Source: Saccoglossus kowalevskii
Taxonomy: Eukaryota; Hemichordata; Enteropneusta; Harrimaniidae
Assembly (NCBI RefSeq): GCF_000003605.2
Contig: NW_003149270.1
Coordinates: 151,832-215,831, forward strand
Direction of reading: 5' to 3'
DNA length: 64,000 nt
How positions within the stretch are numbered: the stretch's first letter is position 1; the number at the start of each line of letters is the position of its first letter. The notes under the pieces are model-generated. The model was given only the letters and a program-made list of their open reading frames with translations, was not told the DNA's origin and searched no databases. Both the position numbers and the translations under genes were made by a program. This document shows positions 12,201 to 27,200 of the stretch, one piece after another.

Positions 12201-15200
12201 NNNNNNNNNNNNNNNNNNNNNNNNNNNNNNNNNNNNNNNNNNNNNNNNNNNNNNNNNNNNNNNNNNNNNNNNNNNNNNNNNNNNNNNNNNNNNNNNNNNN
12301 NNNNNNNNNNNNNNNNNNNNNNNNNNNNNNNNNNNNNNNNNNNNNNNNNNNNNNNNNNNNNNNNNNNNNNNNNNNNNNNNNNNNNNNNNNNNNNNNNNNN
12401 NNNNNNNNNNNNNNNNNNNNNNNNNNNNNNNNNNNNNNNNNNNNNNNNNNNNNNNNNNNNNNNNNNNNNNNNNNNNNNNNNNNNNNNNNNNNNNNNNNNN
12501 NNNNNNNNNNNNNNNNNNNNNNNNNNNNNNNNNNNNNNNNNNNNNNNNNNNNNNNNNNNNNNNNNNNNNNNNNNNNNNNNNNNNNNNNNNNNNNNNNNNN
12601 NNNNNNNNNNNNNNNNNNNNNNNNNNNNNNNNNNNNNNNNNNNNNNNNNNNNNNNNNNNNNNNNNNNNNNNNNNNNNNNNNNNNNGTTAATGTTTGTATA
12701 ATCGCGTCTTCAGAATGAGGTCATGCAATTCGTTCGCACGGACTTGTTGTGACGGCCATATTTGACGCTATTAGACATAACGTTGTTACTTTCGACAAGA
12801 TGATTCTAAACAGTAATGAGCCCGAAAACTCTCTTCGTTCATTTCCGGGGCGTTAGTTCTGATTGATATAAATTCACCGTTTTACGTCATCATTTTGAGC
12901 GCGTGGTGTACGCTTATTTTATTACGATTCCCATATGTTTCATTTGCCAAAATTTGATGAAATTTCGCGTGCGTTGTATGCGTCTATGTTTAGCGCCTCT
13001 TTGATTCGTATATCGTCATGTACTGCAGGGACGAGTGAATACAAAGGAACAGCATTCGTATCCCGGCGTGTACGGTGACATATTGTACGTTTTGAATGCC
13101 CGTTAGTTTGTGGAAAATGTTTACCTTGGCCTAGTTATTTGAGATTTAAACACCATACACCACCTCTATCGTGCAGGTTATTCACAGTATGTTAACAATG
13201 TTTAATATCATCGTTCTATTCTTGAACATAGTATCCCAATCGAGCAATGGTACAACACTAGACTGTTTCACGCGTCTCAACACTGTTTTTATGTGTTATC
13301 ATTTGTAAATCGCAGATATCATTGTATTTGTGGTCAGGTCAACGTCCTTCTCCGTGCCCTTTACTACCACTAACGTCACGGTGTCGTTGTTTTATGCTTC
13401 AAATATCGTGCATCACGATCACCATCCACGCGAACTGTCTCGTTGCCATCAAACGTAACTTGCTAACGTTAGTAACCATGGCAACCAGCACCAATTATCG
13501 TGATACGAGACAAAATATATATGTGTGGGTTTTCGTCATGGGTTATGATCATTCTTTAATTTTTGTTTCTGAATACAAAATCAATGCAAATGATATTGCG
13601 ACATTTAAGCAGATAACTGGATTCAATTGACAACGTGGTTATTGTTGTCATGAGTTGTGACCTGATTATCTATCCCCAACGCCTAAAACGCAGCTCCAAT
13701 AACGTAACTAACCGACTAGAAACAACGGGGTCAACTCAAGGTCTCTTAAGCTTTATACATATATAGGTTTTATAGATCTGGCAATATCTACATGGAGGGA
13801 TGTTTCAGTTAAAACAGTCTGATATTAAATCGCTAAAGTAAATTTGGCACAATACGGCAACACAAAATCCTAAGAGTACGGTAATAATGATGTTACACGT
13901 TCCACCATGTGATCACACCGGAAACCGGAATCGTGTGTATTTACGTCTCGGGCGAATATTCGCTGTTAAAAAAAATGAGCGGCCATTTTGTAAACGCTGG
14001 TCGTCTTTGAAAAATGAATATTACCGTGGCCATTTTTTTAGTCTGGGATGAATGTTGTTCTAAATGTCGATATAATTATGGTGTTCTATGCTGTATTATA
14101 ACATTTATTTTGTGTGTGCGTGTTTGGTCTTTTATATCTTTTGGTGCAGTATGTATTTGTGGCGTGTTAAAAAAAAGAGCGTTTTGCATGCTAAATCATT
14201 AATCTTCCATACAAATAATTGAGACGCCAACTCCCGAATTGTTTGTTTTTTTATTCGTCGTCGTCTTTTTGTCCTCATTTACAATAACCGACTGAAGCTT
14301 ATCAGAATGCTTATTCGCAATACTTCCACTTTCCACTTACCAGTCGATATAGAAATTTCGCAATTGTAATTTGGATTTCCCCATCATATTTTGATATGTC
14401 GTTTTGTATTTATATCCCATTTCACTCGAACCTCCCGTCCCGTTAGTTGTACTAGATCAATGATTGCAAATATCGGGAGTCGTACTTTGTCAGTCCGCGT
14501 GTCTGATTTTGTCTTCTTGGAAGACAAATTTACAGTATGGCTAATGCCATAATTCTTTTTATTCTCATCCTGTTAAACACATCTCACAAATTAATACAAT
14601 TCCTTCCCTTAAAAATGAACGATGTGACAACTCACAAATTCCCATTTTAGTGCCCACGGTCTGTCACGCTATGTGGTTTATAGGGAATATGTTAACATGC
14701 TCATTAGTATTCCATATTCTATTTGTCATATATGACGCACGTTTGATTATATCGCCAGCAAAATCGGTTAAAATTATGAAAATGAATTGTTATAATACTA
14801 GAAGTGTGCATTGGACAGCGAACTAATCTCTAAAAAGACACAGCGTTAATGACTTGGCTAACGTGATTCACGGCGTCAGGGTCAGCGTGCGTCATGGATG
14901 ACGAAGAGCATTGGATGATTGAATTATCAATCTGCATAATCTAAAATACAAGCGATACGCGTAACACGAAGCAAATAATCGTTGACCAAAATGTCGGCTG
15001 CAGTATCTCGTTCAGCTGCAAAAGGAAACCTATGACAGCGCCATCTCGTTTTATATGGCCCAATAACTGTGATCACTATACAAACGGTTCGTTTGTTCAA
15101 AACAAAATATTGATGTTTAAAATCGCGCCTTATACAGTGGCGCTTTAATTTATTTACTAATTGACTAAACTCAAATATTATAGCAGACCTTGGCTATTCG

Positions 15201-18200
15201 TACCTGCAACGCTGCAGTTTAGTTGCCATGCCCAATTTTGACGATACATCGTGGATCAGATGAGTTAACTGAGATGTTCTTGAACGTTTTTTTTTTCTTG
15301 CAACACAGAATGATCAGTTGAATAGTATCACGTGTGTACCGTCCGATGTACCGGGTTTGCCGTTTGCGTGTTTTCAAAATGCAAGGCCAGTAACCCCTGA
15401 CCTTCAAAAGTGAAAATGAATTCCACACAAAACACTCAAAAATATTTTCATCGAAAATTAATTCCAGCTAAAAATGAAGTATTTTATAGTACTTGCCCGT
15501 TACATTATAAATACTTGTACGTTATTAGCATTCGTGCTAATATGTATCCGTCATAACTCCGTAATTATTCACCAACACTTGCACATGAATCCATGAATAC
15601 GTATTACTATATATCCATGAATAAGTATTACTATATCATTATAGTATGTATCCATGAATACGTATTACTATATATCCATGAATAAGTATTACTATATCAT
15701 TATAGTATGTATCCATGAATACGTATTACTATATAACCATGAATAAGTATTACTATATAACCATGAATAAGTATTACTATATCATTATATTATATATCCA
15801 TGAATACGTATTACTATATATCTATAAATAAGTATTACTATATCAGTATGGTATATATCCATGAATACGTATTACTATATATCTATGAATAAGTATTACT
15901 ATATCATTATAGTATATATCCATGAATACATATTACTATATATCCATGAATACGTATTACTGCATATATCCGTGAATACGTATTATTACGTATGTACGTA
16001 TAGTTATTACTATATGTCCAAGAGTGTACGTATAAACACGTGTACATCATAACGTATGACGAGATATCCACAATTACGTTTTACTGCACATCAACGAGTA
16101 CGTATAAATACATAACCACGAGTACTACAGCTCTGTATACATCAGTACGTGTAACTACATGTCCAAGGATACGTATAACAACGTCTGCATGCGTACAAAT
16201 ACACGTAACTACATATCCACGAGCAAGTATGGCTTCATATACATCAGTATGTTCATAACTGCATAAACATACGAGTACGTATTACTACACACCCACGGGT
16301 ACGCCTAACTACATACATACGACTACGTATTACTTCATGTACCACATGTGTATCGAAGGATCCATTGTGACTACCACTACGTTGTTTATTTTATAAACAC
16401 TGCCACTGCGAACCCACGATTACATGTTGCTGGTATATCACCAATTATCACGTCATGGCTTCAATTTCGATTACTACTACATTTAAATGGTAATGGTACC
16501 AATCTTGATTACTATCCCATATATATACTAACAATGTTCCATGCACAACAAGTTTATACCATTATTATACGTATCCATATACTTCACATATTGAAAGTGC
16601 CCATATTTGGGGAGAGGAGGCCAAACGATGAATTTCGGCGAAGCCTGAGTTTTAATGCTCATTTTAAGTGTAATATCATCCAAGAGCACATATAAGGTGA
16701 AATGCTGTAAACAACATACTAGTAGTTCACTAATTCTGCACGACAAACACGTACAACTCCAGCTTGATTCAAATGATATGTTGTTTATGCATTTTATTTG
16801 TTGTAAGTTTTATGTAGAAAGGGACCAACAGTGAAACAGTCAATGAGCCGGAAGTAAAACACATCCCTAAATGTATTGATACTGTTTTACCCCTTACCTT
16901 ACCGTACATTCAAAATTGGTTTAACGACGACGCAACTGCCAATACTTCGCAATCATTGCATATATATACACTTTTGGAGTCTATTTGTGCCATGTTTTAT
17001 TCATGAGTCACCCGGGGGGCCACGTGACGCACAAGTGGCTTATTCTGCTTGCGTCACGAACTATATCTTAGCTTCCACAGTTCTGTTCATCTCACGGCGG
17101 CGTGACCGCGGAGTACGTAGTCATGTTATAAACTTACGAGTAGACGAGTTTGGGCTACATGCTTCCCCGCCTTCGTCACGGTGTTTCCAGCCCCATTGGT
17201 ATTATGAATGCGCAACCATTACCTTTGTAATTCCGCCGAGATTTTGTTGCAACAAACAAACAAACAGGGTATGATAAATGCTTCATTTATTATTTATTAT
17301 ATTTTTCTCGCGGTTTGAAAATCTTCGAGAATGTTGGCGATTTTCTCTTCAGCTTAATGCATACAACTCTCTAAAGGGAATATTTTGGTTCGGGCGATCT
17401 TTTTTTTTTTCACCCCACCCCACCCCACCCCGAGGACCATTCTGACGTTGTTAACATATGACTGCAGCTATTCAAATCAACATCTGTAGCGTTGTACTTA
17501 AATGACGAAATGGCACTACATACATGTATGTTCAGTGGTACCGTTGCTTTTGCCCGTCTCAGTGGTTATAGTTAGTAATCTGAGTAATCCCAAACAAATT
17601 ACGGTAAAGGTGCCAGTAGCACTTTAATTTCGTACTTACATAAGAGCATCGTACCGACGTTGATATTATATTAAACCATTTTTCCATATCCGTTTTCTGC
17701 TCGAATATGCTGCTGCATCGATTGTCTGACGTCACACAATTTGACGGTTTCTTAGTATGACATGTAGTTATACAGTTATACGCGACGGATGCAAATGAGT
17801 TAAACACGTTGGCATTAGAAAAAAACAAACAGAGAAGGTGATTTTTTGGGGGAGTCGACATTTTCGTTCATATTATAACTGAACATGGTACAGTCCAATA
17901 GCCAGTCACCGACATCGGGTTGGTAGGTCGTTCAAGGGGTAGTGTGTGCCGCTCGATGTATGATGTTCGAGTTCGAAGCTAGACTTTGTGAATTCTTCTT
18001 GGTACAACAGAAATTGGACAGGGTTTCGTCAATGACATCACGTGATCTATACGCGCCAGAACAATTTATGAGAACAAAAAGACCGGCTATACAAGACTCG
18101 TGTGTGTCGTCTGCACGTATTAACTCTTCCGGGATATTTTGGCTGCGCCGATTTTGTTGAGATGCTGAATTGTTCGAGTTACGGACTTCGAGTTACGAAC

Positions 18201-21200
18201 ATCGAGTTACGAAAACATCGAGTTACAAAAATGACCACGCCCGTATTTTAGAAACCACTTTTTAGCTCCGCTTTCGACTTTGTCGAGCGGAGCTTATCAT
18301 ATGAGTGATTGTCCGTCGTCGTCCGTCTTCCGTGTCGATGTTTTACTTTTTCGACTTCTTCTTGAAAACTACAAGCCTGAATGCTTTGATACTTGGTGTA
18401 TATGTACCTTGGGTAGACCTCTCTCAGATTTGTTCATTTCATGATGATGTCTTCAATTCTCTAATTTTGGTGAATATTTTTGTCATTTTTGGTAAAAAGT
18501 GATATTTTCGACTTCTTGTTAAAAACCGCAAGTCCAATTGCTTTGATATTACATATATAGGTACTACATGTGGACCTCTCTCAGATTTGTTTATTTTGTA
18601 ATGATATCTTTAATTCTCTAATTTGGGTGAATATTTTTGTCATTTTTGGTAAAAAGTGATATTTTTTTCTTGTTAAAAACCACAATCATTTATGGTGAAA
18701 AATGATATTTTTGAATTCTTGTTGAAAACAGCAAGTCCCATTGCATTGATACTATCCATATTGTTCATTTTCTAATGATATCTTCTGTTCTTTAATTGAA
18801 ATGTGCATCGCTAACAGCGGAGCTATCTCAGCCGAGAGGCTGCTTGTTTTTTATTGCCGAGGAGTTTGACTTCAAAGTAACTTTTTCGTCAAGAACGGCT
18901 TAGAAAAGTTATATTATAATTAATTAATTAATTAATTAATTATAATGCATTCATATCAGAATATGATGCGTGTTTTATTGCTATTACTCTCCTCCATATT
19001 TTATGGAAATTGTAAGCTCCGTCGTTGTCGTACCTGTAGAGGTGAAAAGCGGACCATGCTAAAAAATGCGATATTTAATTGGCAATACAGGAATGTAGTC
19101 TGACCTGATTCAAATTACCCTGGCCTTGTTCAACTAGGTGTATAATGTTTGCATAACTCAAATACATTAACCTCGACTCAGTGTTGGCCACATCCCGATA
19201 AACTCGAAAGTCATCGGATCGGATATTTATATTATCGAAAATAAATAGAGCCCTGGTTGTATTCAGGTGTCTGTGGCACAAAGGACGGGGGCATTGCGGC
19301 GTCTGCTCCGCGCTGCAGATTTCTTCAATCTGTACGCATTGAAATGTCGTAGTTGCATATAGCACGACAGGGTCGCGAAAGGTCACGCGGCTGGGGATTC
19401 AGTGAGTGACTTGTTTTCTGAAAATCTTTATTGAATGGTTTTGTGTAACAGTTTCATGCTGACGATCACCAGTGTCGGAATTCGTAGACCTTCTGGATAG
19501 AAGAAATTTAAAGTGGCCACGATACTGAAGTTCGAAAATATCGTCTTCTTTTTGCAGGCACTGTCAATGTCATACGTATGTATTGGGTGAAATTGTATTA
19601 GAGCTCAGGGCGTCTAAAGGGCGACTCAGAATTGTGAATAATATTCAAAACTGTCCATTTTTTACACTACATAATCTAAAAATGATCTTCCTTATGACAA
19701 AAAGTTAACTTCTCATCAATTATTAGTCTTGTAATCCAAGATTTTAATTATTAATGAAGTTTTATAAATATTTATAACTTTATAAAACCGTTGCTATAAA
19801 TATGCCGTTATTAATTTATATATGTGGCAGTTTAAGCTAGCTAGGTTCTATCCGCTGAAGATCTGTGCTCAAGCTTATGCTTATAGGCCGCCTCGACGTA
19901 AATATTAGTCCTTGGGACGAATTCTCGTTTGGAGTCGTTATGGTTCTTGTGGAACATATCTATAAACGTGAACTTGGGTATCCTGTGTCAATCACACTCA
20001 CGTATATTAATAATGGCCATACCGTTGGATTTGAAGGTGCGAGATATATACAGAAATAATAAAGGTGACGACTCCCCCGCTTTAATACACTGTGTTATGT
20101 TCGATATGGGTTTTATGCGACGTATACAACGCATGTAAACCACACTTGTTTGTTTACGAGTTATTCGAACACCCACTTGACTATACCACGACGCTTTAAA
20201 ATATGGTCATTTTACTTTACAAATGTTTCGATATGTGCGGTGGGATAACACATATATTATCGTTGCGTTGGGTTTTCTTTTCTTTATATTTTATAACATG
20301 GGAATTGTCATCAGGGTCTGGCATATTTATTCTAGTATATACCTGGATATAAAATCGCCAACATTTTACGAGCAACGACCCACGATTAATGCAGAATCGA
20401 ATAAAAACGGGATGCTCTCCTAACAATAAGCAATTGAAAAGATGAAACACACGATACAATTGAAAAGCGAAAAATACTAAGCATACAACTAACTATTATC
20501 GAAGCGTTTTATAGATGTCATTAGTTTGGCTGATGTCTGTCACACATGCATTTCAACTGATCTTCCCAGGACACCCAGCCGATGCGCACGCGAACGCTCA
20601 CTGGTCCCGGCTCCTTTCCTCAGTCATCTGAGATTAGCGTGATTATACTCCATATTACGTTAATCAAGTGAAATGCAGTAAGAAACATTGCCCTTGTCCC
20701 GTAAACCTCTATTAATTTATATATTGTTTACACTAGTTTTGATGAGTTCGATGCTTGCTTGCATCGTAGTTGATAAGAACTGTTTAAAGCGAAGCAGTCG
20801 TCGCGTAGAGTTCGATGTGGGACCCATGTGACATATAAACCGTATGTGAAATGTGTCTGTTTACACGAAGTTCGAAAGCGCGCTGCACGCCGGGAGTCTG
20901 TAGAGCTGTGACGTGTGATACAACTATAGATGACTGTTAGGACCTCGTTTAGCACAGTAATATTAAATATGGTTGGATATATGTTAACTATATGTTGGAG
21001 TGACACCCTTTTGTTGATGTCTCTGTATCGTTGTTAAATATGCTGTGAAAGAATAATATGAACTTTGAAGGAACGACGTCACAACGATTCACGTACTAGA
21101 TGTCGCCAGTGTATCCAATACCTAGTACATGGTATGAAATTAGACGAATAATTTCATTTCAATAGATGTCTGGTTACGTATGTATTAACCGGGAGTCTCC

Positions 21201-24200
21201 CTTCCTTCCCTAAAAAAATAAGACATGCACGTTACTGTACTTCAAACTGAAACATATCGATCATGTACATATGTATTACGGGTTTCGCATCGATTCACAA
21301 ATTATGGAATCGCGGATAATGTACAAACTATGGCATGAACAAAAATCGAGGCGGTATGGGATCGCAGAGAATTGCAATCTATGACCTAGAATAAAAGGCG
21401 GTATGGGATCGCGGAGAATATGCAAATTGCGATGTGGAATACGAGGCGGTATGGATCGCTGAGAATATGCAAATTGCTATGTGGAATACGAGGCGGCATG
21501 GGATCGCTGAGAATATACAAATACGACATGGAGTACGAGGCAGTATGGGATCGCTGAGAATATACAAATTACGGCATAGAATACGAGGTGGTTTATAATT
21601 TCGTAGATACAATTACGACATAGAATACGAGGCGGTATGGGATCATATAGAATATATAAATTACGGCATCGAATACGAGGCGGTATGGGATCGCGGGAAT
21701 ATGCAAATTACAATACGAAATAGGAGGCGGTATGGGATCGCGGAGAATATACAAATTGCGACATGGAATACGAGGCGGTATGGGATCGTGGAGAATATAC
21801 AAATTACAACATTCAATACGAGGTGGTATATAATCGCAGAAAATATACAAATTACGATGTGGATTACGAGGTGGTATATAATCGCATAGAATATACGAAT
21901 TACGACATTCAATACGAGGTGGTATATAATCGCATAGATACAATTATGACGTGGATTACGAGGTGGTATATAATCGCAGAAAATATACAAATTACGACAT
22001 GGAACACAAGGTGGTATATAATCGCAGAAAATATACAAATTACGATGTGGAATACGAGGCGGTTTGGGATCGCTGAGAATATGCAAATTGCGATGTGGAA
22101 GTATGAGGCGGTATGGGATCGCTGAGAATATGCAAATTGCTATGTGGAATACGAGGCGGCATGGGATCGCTGAGAATATACAAATACGACATGGAGTACG
22201 AGGCAGTATGGGATCGCTGAGAATATACAAATTACGGCATAGAATACGAGGTGGTTTATAATTTCGTAGATACAATTACGACATAGAATACGAGGCGGTA
22301 TGGGATCGCGGGAATATGCAAATTACAATACGAAATAGGAGGCGGTATGGGATCGCGGAGAATATACAAATTGCGACATGGAATACGAGGCGGTATGGGA
22401 TCGTGGTGAATATACAAATTACAACATTCAATACGGGGTGGTATATAATCGCAGAAAATATACAAATTACGATGTGGATTACAAGGTGGTATATAATCGC
22501 ATAGAATATACGAATTACGACATTCAATACGAGGTGGTATATAATCGCATAGATACAATTATGACGTGGATTACGAGGTGGTATATAATCGCAGAAAATA
22601 TACAAATTACGACATGGAACACATGGTGGTATATAATCGCAGAAAATATACAAATTACGATGTGGAATACTGTACGAGGCGGTTTGGGATCGCAAAGATT
22701 ATACAAATTACGACATGGAATACGATGCGGCAAGGGATCGTAGAGAATATATGATTAAGACATGGAATACGAGGCGGTATGGGATCGTAGAGAATATACG
22801 ATTAAGACATGGAATACGAGGCGGTATGGGATCGTAGAGAATATACGATTAAGACATGGAATACGAGGCGGTATGGGATCGCAGAGAATATACAAATTTC
22901 GACGTGGAATACACAGCTGTATGTGATAGCAAAAAATGTACACCCAACGACGTAGAATACGAGGCGGTAATGTGTCGCAGAGTAGTGTACCAATAGCTCT
23001 ACATTGTCCCAGTCGACATGATTGGACTTTCGACAATCGCCGGTTATCTTAAGTATTTGCTTATCAATAATGGCGCACATAATATCAGCGGAAAGGGTAT
23101 TGTCAAAACGACATATACGTGTTGTCGTGGCTCAAGATAGACTTAAAAAGCATCAACACGTAGAGAACACATACACCAACAATGTTAACTCCAGTGCTCA
23201 GTGAAAGTAATGAAGCGTGTTGTCTTATTACACGTTACGTCGTTGCACGACATGCGTATATACCATTGACGCAGTTTGACTTGTTTGTTATACAATGAGG
23301 AGGCTTTGCATTGCGCGATAAGTTGGTCGCTTCGTTCTGCGATTATAAATTATATACCAGTACATAAATTGTGGTGACACAAAGAAATAGTACTCTAATA
23401 TTAAACTAAAAACGTCAGGGAGGTATTTGTATGTAATTTAATACTACACTGTAACGTGCGCGTGTGTGCGTTACATTGCTGATATTAGTCTTGTATCCAT
23501 TCAAAATTCGACCGATCGCCATTTTGTCGATGTTGGTACATAATCTCCGGTACATCTTGTTGCGGATCGAGGTCTTGTATCGACCTTTAGTGGGTGAACT
23601 TTGTACCTGCCAACGGAAGATGCTATATGCCGATGTTGTTGTGAACTATACACCGCTTGCCGTACCCAAGGATACCGACTTTGGAATTCGTCTATACGGG
23701 GTTCACTGTACATGCAGTGGACTCGGTTGTCTCAAAGTGTGGCGGTGTTTCAGTGAGGTCACTGTGTACATCCAAGCGAAAGGGAATAAAGATTATTAAG
23801 TGAGACTGAGCTCGTACGAGAAAGCTGAATTAAATTTATTTATGTATTCGGTGTGCATACGTGTTGTGCATCGGACAGCATGATATCACACTACGCAGAG
23901 TATGGAATCGTATAGTTCGGCATTTGCTTATATACAGCCGTATAACTGCACCAGTCGCCATGGTGATTGTGTACATCTCGAGGAAGGCATACGAAATACG
24001 AATTCTAAAATGTAATCTAAAATCCAAAGCGTTTAGCAAGCTGCACTACTTATCGCGCGCTAATGGCCAGTTACGTCAAGGTCAATGATCTATACGCCAT
24101 TGTATGTAACTATTTATATCACTCGTGTCGTGTACTACATCTATTAGTATCGATGTAATTCAGTTATTCAGTAATTCGACGTTCTCACAGTTTGCCACTG

Positions 24201-27200
24201 TGGCTGCGTTAAACTCCTCCCCAATGCCCTTGAAACATGAATGTATAGCTTCTAATATCTTTGCATAGAATGTCACGTGGTATTCTCTTGATTCACCTCG
24301 CCCTACGTTGTTTTACAACATCGCGCACTGTTGATGGAAACAAAACGAAATCAAATTACGTATTAAAAGGTGGGAGTTAACGATTTAGTAATATCTGGTG
24401 CCTGAATCGTGCCGTCACCGTGGTATCGTTTCATCGCGATATCGCCTTACTCACTAATTGAGGTAGGACCACACTAAAAAAAAATACTCCTCTAATAATT
24501 ACTTTCCCTGGCAACGGCCCTTACCGAAGCACCGATATATAAATTGTTTCAGCGGATACGACCAGTTTGCAAACGACCATGACGACCCGTCTATGTATAT
24601 AAAACGTGACGTCACAATCATAATATGCCGGCTGCTGTATTACACACGCATGCGCGTCTATTAATTCGAATATACGCGAGCTCTATTATAACTCGCCATA
24701 ATGCCGTGTGTTCCGCACCACCTATTTAGTACAACCGGCTTCCTAAACGGCATTGAATTGAGCATGTACATATAATAACTTGCCTAACTATAAATAATGC
24801 AATAACTCGGTTATGCGAAACCAACGTGCATTAATTATTTGTAATACATCTTGCCACGTAAGCACTCACGAGTCAATAATTAATGATGAAGGCACCGCAA
24901 TAAATCAAGTTCAGGTTATTCCAGAACACGTTATACGAACAGGACAAAAACCGTCTACACGTTACCCTATTATGTCCTTTGCTATCGAAGCATGGTTATG
25001 AACAATATAGCCCAATAGCATTGTGTATAGTTATGTATCACAGTGCTGTTACCGGTATATACTAGTAATATGTTGATTCTACAGTAACACTGAGTAACGA
25101 GTAAGTTTTAAAATACCCTTCATTTTATAGAGCTTTCATACCCGCCACAGTTGATATATTTTTTTTAATATTATGCAAAACGTGTGTAAAGGAAGTGACG
25201 TACAAAACATAGAGTTGTAATTGTGATTGCGCTTCGTATGCTTTTTTATGTTTTTTTAATATCATGTCACTCTGCCAACGGTGACGTACTCTAATCGAAC
25301 ACCGGAACTCATCAAGAAAAGAGAGACATTAACAGTTTAAAATGCTATGTAATTATGCAAATCGTCGTATCTACACTGTGGCTCAATGTAGTCATCGAAA
25401 ACTCGGCGATAATTATCGCCCGAATTCAAATTACCCACTAAGGCCGACTTGCTTGTGCCGGTTCAAGTCCCGCGCTGTAAACGTCGCCTGTGACCCATAT
25501 CCTACGCGACGAGGAGCAAAGACCACCACTTTATCATCCGCTGATCATCGATGCCGTGTTTTGACTCTATGATGTCTGTAATTTGATATGTACAGTTTTG
25601 ATATCATAGCATATTTGTGTTCAGTCATAACTAGACCATGACCTGATCTCTATACATAAATTACCGTGAAAAATCACAGTTATTTTGGCACGTATGTACA
25701 CGTGTGTGGCTGAATTTCTTTCATGCTGATAATCGTTGCTTGAGTGTTTAGGGGTGTCAGAGTCACTGGATCTTCTGATTATTACGGACTGTCCAATTAG
25801 TGATTGTACACATTTTTTCAACGTATCTACTTTTCTCGTACATGTTTGAACGCGAAATACAAAGTAAGCGGGTGCATTGTGACGTCATTGTCAGAGAGTC
25901 CAGTATGTGCCAACACGTCTTGTTGTGCTTACGTACGTGCGTACGGCTGCTCAGTGATTGATTATATACATGCCTGCAGCAGCTGACTCGGGTCAACATA
26001 AGGTCAGTGTCACGTGACATTGTTGAGCTTTTAATGCATGGTCCTAACCATTCCGTACACGAGTGTTGTGTAAGTAATGGACGTGCCTGTTTATGTTATC
26101 GCGATGTTTATATTTTTAAGTATTAACTATTTTACGGCGTAACTTCGCATATGACCTTGCATGTCTGTCGTGTTTAGACATCGCATTTTTGACAGACAAG
26201 ACGATTCCTGTCATCGAGTGGGTTATCATACGGCAGTCTCGAATTGGGCAATGGGCGTTCTAGAATGTCCGTGGTTGTATACCGTAACCTAGTTAAGGTG
26301 TAGTATGCGACATCAAAGCGCCGACAACTCCGAATATGCGACAAAATATAACTATAAATTAAGCCACGCGTATACACAGCAGCAATTTCATTGGATGAAA
26401 CGTTCCCCGATTCACGACATTGCACGCTGATGCGGGTAAATGGCATGTACTAACATGGTTCTAACGTGCCAGAAACGTATAACGTGTAAACATTCCCTGA
26501 ATAGGTTTTCGGCCAATAATCTTTTTACGTGTCGAAATGCGAGATTCTAGGTCAAAATTGTCTTGTGCCCTAATTACCCACAATCCTATATGGTAAATAT
26601 TGGTTGGTAAATGTCACCAGTACAAAGCCATCAGTGGATGTGCTTTATACATTCTGACAACGTATATTTTTGTAAAATGTTTTTCTCTAAATTGCTGAAA
26701 AAGTTTGACGATTTGCTAGATTAGTAATCTTTTTGTCAACAGTAAACAAAAATCAGTTTCTAATAACCATACTATTCTACATCCCCAGCACATGCAGTGG
26801 TTGTCATTCAATGGTTGAAACAACCAAATATGCATTTTAGTTGTCAGGTGATAAGGGTGACTACTTATGTTGGTGATCTTTTTTCCAAAGATTCGCAGCA
26901 TTGTTAGCACCTCTATAAATTGTCTTTCACCACACTAAACTTGACATTCTGATCACATATTGCAAAACGTACATTTGAAAGAAACTTGGTGGGTACGGTA
27001 CATAAACCAACGCGCTTTGCGCTTGAGGTTTATACCCCGGTTTTTGGGTCACATCTAAAGACTAGTATGGCCGATTGAACCCATGTACACCCGACTTCCG
27101 CAACGGCGATTGGATGCTCTTGTGATCTGACATGGTACATGGTACATCTCGGGGCAGTATTTGAATACAACTTACGTGGAAGATATGTCACGGGTTATCA

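Noticed and set aside
11777-12718. 313- and 272-codon frames over the first gap
   Set aside because: Almost entirely N; no information.
21379-23080. Repetitive open frames (PPRIxCRNLYIL-like peptides) on both strands
   Set aside because: These come from the 48-bp array; peptides from opposite strands cannot all be real and none has protein-like composition.
23464-23799. 111-codon + strand frame with Cys-containing C-terminus
   Set aside because: Looks slightly protein-like but has no similarity I recognise and no acceptor or donor linking it to BCOR.
25440-25480. GGTTCAAGTCC box as a tRNA or tRNA-SINE B box; also a similar box on the - strand near 45215 and one near 46488
   Set aside because: No A box at proper distance and no acceptor or anticodon stems could be paired around any of them.
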